Of a DNA stretch of 20,028 bases, positions 14,018-20,028 are shown one piece after another (the first letter of the stretch is position 1; each line of letters starts with the position of its first letter). The notes below the pieces were generated by a model that was not told the origin of the DNA, did no database searches, and was given only the letters and a program-made list of their open reading frames with translations. The DNA lies in contig JAYWHK010000266.1 of assembly GCA_043777755.1 (NCBI GenBank), forward strand, positions 1 to 20,028, given 5' to 3'. Origin of the DNA: CANHEE01 sp043777755 (GTDB lineage Bacteria; Bacteroidota; Bacteroidia; Chitinophagales; Saprospiraceae). The position numbers and the translations under genes are program-made.

Positions 14018-15412
14018 TTACAAAGAAAGGCTAAACTTAAATGTCGTAATATTACCATTACATTCGCAAATGATGTTGCCTTCGTGCAAATCAATTATTT
14101 TTTTGACAATTGCCAATCCCAATCCCGTGCTGTCTTTACGGGTTGTGTTTGCCTTAAAATAACGGTCAAAAATGTAAGGAATAGCAGCTTCGTCAATACA
14201 TTCACCACTGTTACACACTTTAAAATGGAGTAAATTGTCTTTAGTGAAAATCGTAAATTGAACAAAACCACCTTCATTCACAAATTTTAGCGCATTGTCC
14301 ATAAGGTTTTGCAAAACTCTATCAATCCAACGAATATCCGCTGTTATTAAAGGTAGGTTATTTTCAAATTCTGTCAATAAAGTTACCTTTTTTTCTTGCG
14401 CAGCAAGATTGTATTTATATAAAATATCTTGTGCAAGTTCTTGAATATTAAGTTGTTCTTTGGATAAAATGATTTCGCCAGCTTCCAATTTTGACAAATC
14501 AAACAATTCACTGATCATTTTATTCAAACGTTTCGCTTCTTTCATAATAACATTGAGATATTTATCTTGCTCATTATCAGAAAGTTGTGCTTTTTTTTGC
14601 AATAAAATTTCAGAGTAACCTAAAATACTCGACATTGGCGTGCGGAGGTCGTGGGAAATATTGGCAATCATTTCCTTACGAAAATTATCCAATTGTTTGA
14701 TTTGGACATTTGCAGCAGCTATAAGTGCTTTGTCTTCTTGCTCTTTTCTGATAATTGGCTGTAAAATGCGAATCAAAATAACTAAAAACGCCCCAAAAAA
14801 CAATAAACTAAGAAAGAGGTTTTTGAATACATTTTGCCTTGCACGTTGTATAAAATCATCGAATTTCTCATCAGCTTGTACCAAACCTACGACCTGCCCT
14901 TTTTTATTTTTGATGGCTGCAAAAGCCGAAAGCCAAGCACCAAATTCATCTTTATACATTGGAATCATAGCACCTCCATAATGCTTTTCCATCAATTCTT
15001 TAGGCGCAGAATTGTAAGCATGACGGAAATAAGGCTTTTCAGAAGAGGTAATTCCAAATACGTATTTACTTGACAATGAATCAAATATGATGGTGTAAAT
15101 TGGCGTATGCAACATATTCGCTTCATAATTGCTTTTCAGTACTTTATGAATTTTTAGATAAACACTGTCTTGCTGCGTAGTCAGAATTTCATCTTTTTGA
15201 AGATAGTGCATTGTCAAATGCTGGTGTGCATCGCCGTCAATCTGCAATGCCATTGAGTTCACAATGCCACCCAAACGCATCAATGTCGTATTTTCGGCTT
15301 CCGCTAAGGCATTGCGGTACGAAAAAATCAAAAAGTAGGTCAAAAGCACTAAAAAACCAATGACAACAGTCGGAATAATCCTTTTGACTTGTGATTTATT
15401 TGTTACACTCAT
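14018..15412 (-). CDS. Sensor histidine kinase
   Basis: A 464-residue membrane sensor kinase. Order of parts: TM1 (about 12-32), an extracytoplasmic sensor region (about 33-197; Cache-like features such as FGAWLSAFAAIKNKKGQVVGLVQADEKFD), TM2 (about 198-217), a short coiled linker, a HisKA dimerisation helix with phospho-acceptor His254 (MIANISHDLRTPMSSILGYSEIL), and a HATPase domain with the N-box NLMDNALKFV, G1-like CNSG and G2 TGLGLAIVKKIIDLHEG. All catalytic boxes are intact. It starts two bases after the stop of the response regulator, so the two are cotranscribed and form a cognate pair. The signal sensed is unknown. Confidence 0.92.
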   Translation of the reverse strand: MSVTNKSQVKRIIPTVVIGFLVLLTYFLIFSYRNALAEAENTTLMRLGGIVNSMALQIDGDAHQHLTMHYLQKDEILTTQQDSVYLKIHKVLKSNYEANMLHTPIYTIIFDSLSSKYVFGITSSEKPYFRHAYNSAPKELMEKHYGGAMIPMYKDEFGAWLSAFAAIKNKKGQVVGLVQADEKFDDFIQRARQNVFKNLFLSLLFFGAFLVILIRILQPIIRKEQEDKALIAAANVQIKQLDNFRKEMIANISHDLRTPMSSILGYSEILLQKKAQLSDNEQDKYLNVIMKEAKRLNKMISELFDLSKLEAGEIILSKEQLNIQELAQDILYKYNLAAQEKKVTLLTEFENNLPLITADIRWIDRVLQNLMDNALKFVNEGGFVQFTIFTKDNLLHFKVCNSGECIDEAAIPYIFDRYFKANTTRKDSTGLGLAIVKKIIDLHEGNIICECNGNITTFKFSLSL

Positions 15413-15414
15413 TT

Positions 15415-16116
15415 TTAGAATAAGTCTTCACTGTTAAATTTATAACCTACGCCCCAAGCCGTCAAAATATACTTAGGTTCATTGAGATTGTCCTCAATTT
15501 TTGCTCGTAAGCGATTGATATTTGAATTGACGGTATGTTCAAGTCCTTCAAATTGCTCGCCCCATACTTCATCTAAAATCTCTGTTCGGGTAAAAGGTCG
15601 GCTTGGATTCTGCATGAAAAGCTGTAATAGTTCGTATTCTTTCACTGTCAAATCAATGTTTTTACCACCTTTTGCAACACTTCTATTTTCCAAATCCATC
15701 GACAATTCACCCCTTTGAATCCGAGTCATATTTTTTTCTAATACCTTGGTTTCCAATGTAGTACGACGAAGAATTGCCCTTACACGAGCCAAAAGTTCTC
15801 CTGTACTAAAAGGTTTTGTAAGGTAATCATCTGCACCTTGTTCAAGTCCAGCGATTTTGTCTTCTTCCTCTGATTTTGCGGTTAGCATCAAGATAGGCAA
15901 ATAGCGCATTTTTTGTCGAATCTGTCGGCAAATCTCCATTCCATTGATGCCAGGCAACATCAAATCCAAGACTATCAAATTGTATTTTCCCGTCAGAGCT
16001 TCATCAAGACCTTGCCAGCCATTGTTGCGAATCGTGACACTTGCAGGTAAATCTCGTAAGTGAATCGCAATCAATTCTGCGATATTTTCTTCGTCTTCTA
16101 TGATTAAAATATTCAT
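15415..16116 (-). CDS. OmpR/PhoB-family response regulator
   Basis: A 233-residue two-domain regulator. Receiver domain: acidic pocket Glu7-Asp8, phospho-acceptor Asp51 (LIVLDLMLPGINGMEI), then LTAKSEEEDKIAGLEQGADDYLTKPF with the conserved Thr and Lys. C-terminal winged helix (about 130-233): DLTVKEYELLQLFMQNPSRPFTRTEILDEVWG and TVNSNINRLRAKIEDN, ending WGVGYKF. The open frame extends to 16137, but the promoter -7 box (16135-16142) overlaps that position, so the ATG at 16116 (MNILIIEDEEN) is used. The promoter bears the twin GTGATA operator, implying autoregulation. OmpR-type regulators bind head-to-tail direct repeats with about 10-11 bp spacing, as seen here. The kinase follows two bases downstream. 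Confidence 0.93.
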   Translation of the reverse strand: MNILIIEDEENIAELIAIHLRDLPASVTIRNNGWQGLDEALTGKYNLIVLDLMLPGINGMEICRQIRQKMRYLPILMLTAKSEEEDKIAGLEQGADDYLTKPFSTGELLARVRAILRRTTLETKVLEKNMTRIQRGELSMDLENRSVAKGGKNIDLTVKEYELLQLFMQNPSRPFTRTEILDEVWGEQFEGLEHTVNSNINRLRAKIEDNLNEPKYILTAWGVGYKFNSEDLF

Positions 16117-16134
16117 TGCTACTAAATTTTGGAA

Positions 16135-16168
16135 CAAAGATAAGTTTAAATTATCACAAGTTTATCAC
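16135..16168 (-). promoter_or_regulatory. Twin-GTGATA operator/promoter of the regulator-kinase operon
   Basis: On the minus strand: GTGATA (16163-16168), AACTT, GTGATA (16152-16157), nine bases, TATCTTTG (16135-16142). The response regulator ATG at 16116 follows 18 bases after the -7 box. The geometry is identical to the sites before the barrel and DinB-like genes. Confidence 0.78.
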
Positions 16169-16201
16169 GATAAATTAGTGCCTAAGTTCTTATGTTTTTT
16201 T

Positions 16202-16248
16202 ACAAAAAAAAGCGTGTAAGAACTTGACAATCAAATTCTTACACGCTT
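16202..16248 (-). terminator. Rho-independent terminator of the DUF4199 gene
   Basis: A perfect 13-bp stem (AAGCGTGTAAGAA at 16210-16222 with its complement at 16236-16248) and a 13-base loop. On the minus strand it is followed by eight Ts (16203-16211 region). It lies about 20 bp past the DUF4199 stop and insulates the regulator operon from it. Confidence 0.88.
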
Positions 16249-16269
16249 AAAGACGAATAATAAAAACCA

Positions 16270-16833
16270 TTAATTAAAAGGCGTTGCCGCTTCTTTTTTC
16301 ATGAAAAGTCCCAAAATTAATGCAAAAATAACATCAAAAATCACGCTAAATACAATTCCAATAATTGCAAAAGACGTTGGACTCATCATTATTTTCATCA
16401 CACCCATGGCACTTTCTAATTGATCGCCACTCATTCCTTGTTCTTCAAATTTATCACGCATAGATTCTGCAACATTTGCTAAAAAATCTGGTGCAATAAC
16501 TTGAAAATAAATGGTCATACCAATAGCTCCAATAATACCAGAAATCAAACCAATCAAAAGTCCAAGTTTTACACAACGACCAAGCGAAATGAATCCACCT
16601 AAATCTTTTGTCTTGTGTTCGTTGATTGCCATATAAAGCGCACCAATTGTAATGCCCCAAGTAACCAAATTCGATAGAATATTACTTTTTTCGCCTGTAT
16701 AATCCACCATATCCATAGTGGTCATACCCAAAGTTGCAATAGTAGAAAGCAAACCCAATATCAAGCCATAACGGACGGCTGTTGGGCGTGGTGAAACTGA
16801 ATTTTCGTCAGGAGTTAATTTTTGATCTAACAT
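16270..16833 (-). CDS. DUF4199 family integral membrane protein
   Basis: A 187-residue inner-membrane protein of the DUF4199 family, found mainly in Bacteroidota and of unknown function. Four hydrophobic segments are visible: about 22-41 (YGLILGLLSTIATLGMTTMD), 53-68 (ILSNLVTWGITIGALYM), 88-110 (LGLLIGLISGIIGAIGMTIYF) and 155-178 (FAIIGIVFSVIFDVIFALILGLF). A charged, probably cytoplasmic or periplasmic, amphipathic stretch (ESMRDKFEEQGMSGDQLESAM) precedes the last one. The family signature around AINEHKTKDLGGFISLGRC is present. The gene stands alone, with its own -7 box upstream and a strong terminator downstream. Confidence 0.88.
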   Translation of the reverse strand: MLDQKLTPDENSVSPRPTAVRYGLILGLLSTIATLGMTTMDMVDYTGEKSNILSNLVTWGITIGALYMAINEHKTKDLGGFISLGRCVKLGLLIGLISGIIGAIGMTIYFQVIAPDFLANVAESMRDKFEEQGMSGDQLESAMGVMKIMMSPTSFAIIGIVFSVIFDVIFALILGLFMKKEAATPFN

Positions 16834-16867
16834 AATTTTTTAAGTTTTGATTTTGAAAAATAAAGTA

Positions 16868-16875
16868 CAAATATA
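16868..16875 (-). promoter_or_regulatory. -7 box of the DUF4199 gene
   Basis: TATATTTG on the minus strand, followed by TAC, fits TAnnTTTG and lies about 35 bases before the ATG at 16833. The surroundings are very AT-rich and no distinct -33 TTTG was found. Apart from this box and the yebC promoter and hairpins, nothing else was recognised in the gene-free stretch 16834-17129. Confidence 0.4.
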
Positions 16876-17010
16876 TTTTCATTTTATTAAAAAAGAAAAA
16901 AAATACGATAAAAGTATTTGAAAATCAGATAAAATAAATGGTTTCAGAAGCTAAAAAAAATGATTAAATTTATTTTTACTAAAAATGCTTTGTTTTTTTC
17001 TAAAAATTCG

Positions 17011-17042
17011 TTGCAAATCGTTTTTTATTGTCGTAATTTTGC
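17011..17042 (+). promoter_or_regulatory. Promoter of yebC
   Basis: TTG (17011-17013), a 20-base gap, then TAATTTTGC (17034-17042) matches the Bacteroidota -33/-7 consensus. It predicts a leader of about 80 bases containing two hairpins: an imperfect one at 17075-17096 (TTTCCAAC with GTTGGGAAA) and REP-like copy B. Confidence 0.55.
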
Positions 17043-17093
17043 ACGATTTTTAATAAATATTTTTCACAAAAAAATTTCCAACACTGCGTTGGG

Positions 17094-17128
17094 AAATCCT
17101 CTCCTCAGGAGAGGATTTAGGAGAGGCT
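17094..17128 (+). repeat. REP-like hairpin repeat, copy B (before yebC)
   Basis: AAATCC start, perfect 8-bp stem TCCTCTCC/GGAGAGGA (17097-17104 with 17108-17115, loop TCA), then TTTAGG and AGAGGCT, ending one base before the yebC ATG. AGGAGAGG is three bases from the ATG and purine-rich, which is unusual in a genome whose other starts lack such tracts. Confidence 0.7.
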
Positions 17129-17129
17129 A

Positions 17130-17846
17130 ATGGGAAGAGCATTTGAATACCGTAAAGCGACAAAGATGAAACGTTGGGCAAATATGGCAACGGTTTTCAC
17201 TAAAATAGGTCGTGAAATCGCAATGGCTTGTAAAGAAGGCGTTGCAGACCCTGAGAATAATCCTCGTTTGCGTGTTGCGATGTTGAACGCACGTAAGGCA
17301 AATATGCCAAAAACGAATGTTGATGCCGCCATCAAGCGTGCTACGTCAAAAGATGCAGATGACTTCCAAGAGGTCGTATATGAAGGTTATGGCCCACATG
17401 GCATTGCGTTTTTGATAGAAACCACTACGAACAATCCGACTCGTACCGTTGCCAATATTCGTTTGTATTTCAACCGAAACAATGGTTCGATGGGTACTTC
17501 TGGCTCGGTGGATTATATGTTCGCTCGCAAAGGTTTGTTCCGCATCAAGGCAGAAGGGCAAAATATTGAAGATTTAGAGTTTGAATTGATTGATTTTGGC
17601 TTAGACGAAATGAAAATCGAAGACGACGAAATCCTAATCTATACTGTTTTTGAAGAATTTGGTACGATGCAAAAAGCACTCGAAGAACGCAAAATCGAAA
17701 TCGAAAATGCTGAATTGATTCGTATTCCAACGATTTTGAAACAGGTAAGCGACGCTCAAACCGAAGACCTTATCAAGTTGATTGACAAATTCGAGGAAGA
17801 CGAAGATGTAGCAAATGTGTTTCATACAATGGATATGAGTGAGTAG
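17130..17846 (+). CDS. YebC/PmpR family regulator (TACO1-type)
   Basis: A 238-residue YebC family protein. These proteins act either as DNA-binding regulators (PmpR type) or, like mitochondrial TACO1 and the YebC factors, in translation of difficult (for example proline-rich) sequences; which applies here cannot be told. The Bacteroidota form of the opening, MGRAFEYRKATKMKRWANMATVFTK, is followed by IGREIAMACKEGVADPENNPRLRVAMLNARKANMPKTNVDAAIKRA, the VYEGYGPHGIAFLIETTTNNPTRTVANIR core, and FNRNNGSMGTSGSVDYMFARKG. The C-terminal domain is acidic and complete. The ATG lies directly after REP-like copy B. It is transcribed in the same direction as the four-helix-bundle and mtaB genes but separated from them by repeats. 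Confidence 0.94.
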   Translation: MGRAFEYRKATKMKRWANMATVFTKIGREIAMACKEGVADPENNPRLRVAMLNARKANMPKTNVDAAIKRATSKDADDFQEVVYEGYGPHGIAFLIETTTNNPTRTVANIRLYFNRNNGSMGTSGSVDYMFARKGLFRIKAEGQNIEDLEFELIDFGLDEMKIEDDEILIYTVFEEFGTMQKALEERKIEIENAELIRIPTILKQVSDAQTEDLIKLIDKFEEDEDVANVFHTMDMSE

Positions 17847-17849
17847 TAT

Positions 17850-17873
17850 AAAGTCAAAATGTAAAAATTCAAA
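17850..17873 (+). repeat. Left 24-bp inverted repeat of the four-helix-bundle gene
   Basis: An exact reverse complement of 18301-18324 and of 18424-18447 (begins AAAGTCAAAATG). It starts four bases after the yebC stop and is followed by a partial second unit (TTCAAAATGTAAAA) before the four-helix-bundle ATG. Confidence 0.8.
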
Positions 17874-17902
17874 TTCAAAATGTAAAAAATGAAAAAGAAT
17901 AA

Positions 17903-18274
17903 ATGGAAAATACTCCTAAAAAGTATAACATAGAAGAAAGACTCATTGGTTTTGCAGTAATGATTTTAGATTTAGCAGATCAATTACCAAATACATTTGC
18001 TGGAAAACATCTTGGAGGACAAATTACTCGCTCAGGAACTTCTCCTGCATTAAATTATGGAGAAGCACAGGCAGCAGAATCTAACAATGACTTTTATCAT
18101 AAACTATGCATCTGTTTGAAAGAATTGCGAGAAACTCAGATTTGCTTGAAAATAATAGACCAAAAAGGCATGATAAAAAAAGAAATTAGTATTCCTGCTC
18201 TCCAAGAAAGCGGAGAATTGGTTGCTATTTTTGTAAAAAGTGTTGCAAGTGCTAAATTACGAAAAACAAAATAG
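17903..18274 (+). CDS. Four-helix-bundle protein (S23 / 23S rRNA intervening-sequence type)
   Basis: A 123-residue protein of the four-helix-bundle family first seen as proteins encoded in 23S rRNA intervening sequences and related to the Avd accessory protein of diversity-generating retroelements. The signature is present: a helix EERLIGFAVMILDLADQLPN, then LGGQITRSGTSPALNYGEAQAAESNNDFYHKLCICLKELRETQICLKII, and a C-terminal helix ESGELVAIFVKSVASAKLRK. The function is unknown; a nucleic-acid-binding homo-oligomer is suggested by family structures. No rRNA or reverse transcriptase is nearby, so this is a free-standing copy. It sits between yebC and mtaB, framed by 24-bp inverted repeats, and looks like an independently acquired small cassette. 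Confidence 0.9.
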   Translation: MENTPKKYNIEERLIGFAVMILDLADQLPNTFAGKHLGGQITRSGTSPALNYGEAQAAESNNDFYHKLCICLKELRETQICLKIIDQKGMIKKEISIPALQESGELVAIFVKSVASAKLRKTK

Positions 18275-18290
18275 CAATCCAGATATTTTT

Positions 18291-18449
18291 AAATTTTACA
18301 TTTGAATTTTTACATTTTGACTTTTCATGTTTTTTTACATTTTAAATTTGACTTTTTAATGTTTTTTAAATTTTAAATTTGAATTTTTACTTTTTATGTT
18401 CTTTTCATTTTTTACATTTTAAATTTGAATTTTTACATTTTGACTTTTT
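18291..18449 (+). repeat. Imperfect repeat array between the four-helix-bundle gene and mtaB
   Basis: About four degenerate AT-rich units of 30-45 bp, each built from ACATTTTAAATTTGAATTTT and ending in GACTTTT(T/C)ATG or similar. Units at 18301-18324 and 18424-18447 share an identical 24-bp core, which is the reverse complement of 17850-17873. The last unit ends in the mtaB start codon region. No fixed spacers, so this is not a CRISPR array. Confidence 0.7.
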
Positions 18450-19790
18450 ATGACACCAAATTCAGTTGCATTTTATACATTGGGTTGCAAACTCAATTTT
18501 TCGGAAACCTCCTCTATCGGACGACAGTTTGAAGATGGAGGCTACGCCATTGTTAATTTTGAGCAAGGCGCAGATGTTTATGTGATAAATACTTGCTCGG
18601 TGACGGATTTTGCGGATAGAAAATGTCGTAAAGTAGTGCGTCAGGCGTTGCGCATTTCGCCTGAAGCGAAAATTGTCGTGGTGGGTTGTTATGCTCAACT
18701 CAAACCACAAGAAATCGCTGAGATTCCAGGCGTTGATTTGGTGTTGGGTGCTGCCGAGAAATTCCGCATTATGGATTTTGTTGATGGTATTACGAAAGCA
18801 CATGGAAAAGGTATGGTGCAAGCAGGCGAAATCAAAGAAGTAAAAGATTTTCAAGGTGCATTTTCATTTGGTGACCGCACAAGGTCTTTTTTGAAAATTC
18901 AAGATGGTTGTGATTATAAATGTACTTTTTGCACGATTCCGCAAGCTCGTGGTGCAAGCCGTAGCGACGAAATCGCAAATGTTGTAGCCAATGCAGAAAA
19001 AATTGCAGCGATGGGTTGCAAAGAAATCGTGATTGCTGGCGTGAATATTGGTGATTTTGGCAATGGAACAGAAGTCATTGAAGGTTTGAAACCTAAGAAA
19101 AACGAGCTTTTTATTGACCTTATCAAAGAGCTGGACAAAGTGGAAGGCATCGAGCGTTACCGCATTTCGAGTATCGAGCCAAACCTTTTGACCGAAGAAA
19201 TCATAGATTTTGTAGCTGATTCTCAACGTTTTATGCCGCATTTCCATATTCCTTTACAATCAGGAAACAACAAACAATTGATGCTTATGCGTCGTCGCTA
19301 CAAAAGAGAATTGTATGCGGAGCGAGTAGCAAAAATCAAACAGGTGATGCCGCACGCTTGTATAGGTGTTGATGTAATCGTTGGTTTTCCTGGCGAAACG
19401 GAAGAAGATTTCTTAGAAACTTACAAGTTTATCAATGAATTGGACATATCTTATCTACACGTTTTTACGTATTCTGAGCGAGCAAATACACCTGCTGCTG
19501 AAATGGAAGGGATTATTTCGATAGAAGAACGAAGAAGAAGAAACGAAATGCTAACGATTTTATCAGAGAAAAAACGTCGTTTTTTCTACGAACAACACGC
19601 CAAAACAAATCGCCCCGTTCTTTTTGAAAAACAAAGTGACGGACTCGGTATGCACGGCTTTACAGACAATTACGTGAAAATCATTGCACCTTACGACCCG
19701 CTTTTAATCAATGAAATAGAAACAGTTCATTTACATCATGTGAATGCGGAAGGGGAAATGGAGGTGGAATTTGAAGCGGTTTTGGCTTAA
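18450..19790 (+). CDS. mtaB: tRNA t6A37 methylthiotransferase MtaB
   Basis: A 446-residue radical SAM methylthiotransferase of the MtaB (e-MTTase) type, which converts N6-threonylcarbamoyl-adenosine-37 in tRNA to ms2t6A. The N-terminal MTTase domain carries three cluster-binding cysteines, Cys13 (YTLGCKLNFSE), Cys49 (INTCSVT) and Cys80 (VVGCYAQ). The radical SAM motif is Cys154, Cys158, Cys161 (DGCDYKCTFCTIPQARG), followed by RISSIEP and HIPLQSGNN. The C-terminal 60 residues resemble a TRAM RNA-binding domain. NTCSVT, DGCDYKCTFCTIP and the family opening favour MtaB over MiaB or RimO. The ATG at 18450 lies immediately after the repeat array. A strong terminator follows. Confidence 0.93.
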   Translation: MTPNSVAFYTLGCKLNFSETSSIGRQFEDGGYAIVNFEQGADVYVINTCSVTDFADRKCRKVVRQALRISPEAKIVVVGCYAQLKPQEIAEIPGVDLVLGAAEKFRIMDFVDGITKAHGKGMVQAGEIKEVKDFQGAFSFGDRTRSFLKIQDGCDYKCTFCTIPQARGASRSDEIANVVANAEKIAAMGCKEIVIAGVNIGDFGNGTEVIEGLKPKKNELFIDLIKELDKVEGIERYRISSIEPNLLTEEIIDFVADSQRFMPHFHIPLQSGNNKQLMLMRRRYKRELYAERVAKIKQVMPHACIGVDVIVGFPGETEEDFLETYKFINELDISYLHVFTYSERANTPAAEMEGIISIEERRRRNEMLTILSEKKRRFFYEQHAKTNRPVLFEKQSDGLGMHGFTDNYVKIIAPYDPLLINEIETVHLHHVNAEGEMEVEFEAVLA

Positions 19791-19816
19791 ATTTGAAAAA
19801 AAGATAGAAATATTTG

Positions 19817-19850
19817 AAAAAAACCATTGTGCAAAGCGCAATGGTTTTTT
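19817..19850 (+). terminator. Rho-independent terminator of mtaB
   Basis: The stem AAACCATTGTGC / GCGCAATGGTTT (one G-U wobble) with loop AAA is followed by a run of six Ts at 19845-19850, about 27 bp after the mtaB stop. Confidence 0.88.
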
Positions 19851-19867
19851 ATTTTAGAAAAAAAAAC

Positions 19868-19875
19868 TAACTTTG
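19868..19875 (+). promoter_or_regulatory. -7 box of the terminal ATPase gene
   Basis: TAACTTTG followed by GG fits TAnnTTTG and lies 23 bases before the ATG at 19899. No -33 TTTG is evident in the T-rich terminator region upstream. Confidence 0.45.
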
Positions 19876-19898
19876 GGAAAATTTTTTACAATAAAAAG

Positions 19899-20028
19899 AT
19901 GATAACTACTATAAAAATAGAAAACTTTAAAAGCCTTCGTGATGTCACTTTGAATCTTCAAAGAGTCAATTTGCTTATTGGTCCAAACAACTCTGGTAAA
20001 AGTAATTTTTTGAAAGGGTTGGTTTTTT
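19899..20028 (+). CDS. AAA family ATPase (ABC/SMC-like), 5' part only
   Basis: The first 43 codons of a gene that runs off the right edge. The translation begins MITTIKIENFKSLRDVTLNL and reaches a Walker A motif, LLIGPNNSGKSNF, at about residues 28-40. The order, a short beta strand (IKIENFKSL), a second strand, then GPNNSGKS, is that of the SMC/RecF/OLD-like ATPases annotated as AAA_15 or AAA_21. Such proteins occur in DNA repair, in OLD-type nucleases and in defence modules; the missing C-terminus is needed to decide. Confidence 0.85.
   Translation, partial: MITTIKIENFKSLRDVTLNLQRVNLLIGPNNSGKSNFLKGLVF

Noticed and set aside
16450..16465. Extra TATCAC copy inside the DUF4199 gene, and a single GTGATA near 6564
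   Set aside because: Single half-sites without the 11-bp partner or the TATCTTTG box; expected by chance in AT-rich DNA.
17850..18324. Diversity-generating retroelement, suggested by the Avd-like four-helix-bundle protein
   Set aside because: No reverse transcriptase and no template/variable repeat pair; the protein matches the free-standing S23 type.
18291..18449. Possible CRISPR-like array
   Set aside because: Units are degenerate, AT-rich and of unequal length, with no conserved repeat-spacer alternation and no cas genes nearby.

Overview
The window looks like a chromosomal segment from a Bacteroidota bacterium. The evidence is low GC, no Shine-Dalgarno-like leaders at most starts, repeated promoter -7 boxes of the form TAnnTTTG, and Bacteroidota-typical proteins: WG-repeat and CHAT proteins, DUF4199, a DM13 lipoprotein, a YebC beginning MGRAFEYRK, and the arsenosugar protein ArsS. 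Class or genus cannot be fixed from the sequence. No rRNA, tRNA, CRISPR array or complete transposase gene was seen.

Layout. 1-4.7 kb: a WG-repeat gene with no credible start codon, convergent with a secreted TPR-CHAT protein. 4.8-6.35 kb: an AAA-ATPase/PD-(D/E)XK protein whose stop codon abuts a small MITE-like element (6358-6525). 6.6-8.0 kb: the rimM-trmD pair (ribosome maturation and tRNA m1G37). 8.07-10.06 kb: a two-gene arsenosugar segment (AhpD-like protein plus radical SAM ArsS) framed by collinear inverted arms of about 100 bp; the right arm is split by a second MITE-like element. 10.1-11.5 kb: an NRDE/TANGO2 protein and a DinB-like protein. 11.5-13.9 kb: a DM13 lipoprotein, an ATP-grasp protein and a predicted outer-membrane barrel. 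14.0-16.1 kb: a sensor kinase and OmpR-type regulator. 16.3-16.8 kb: a DUF4199 membrane protein. 17.1-19.8 kb: yebC, a four-helix-bundle (S23/IVS-like) gene framed by 24-bp inverted repeats, and mtaB. The window ends in the first 43 codons of an AAA ATPase.

The strongest new signals lie between the genes. (1) Three promoters, those of the response regulator, the barrel protein and the DinB-like protein, share the same architecture: GTGATA-N5-GTGATA-N9-TATCTTTG with identical spacing. This predicts an autoregulated two-component regulon encoded largely within this window. (2) The arsenosugar pair sits between long inverted arms. (3) Two small terminal-inverted-repeat elements with 8-bp target duplications are present; for one of them the uninterrupted site can be read from the opposite arm of the arsenosugar cassette. 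(4) A REP-like hairpin ending in TTTAGG plus a purine tract lies just before the start codons of arsS, yebC and the NRDE gene.
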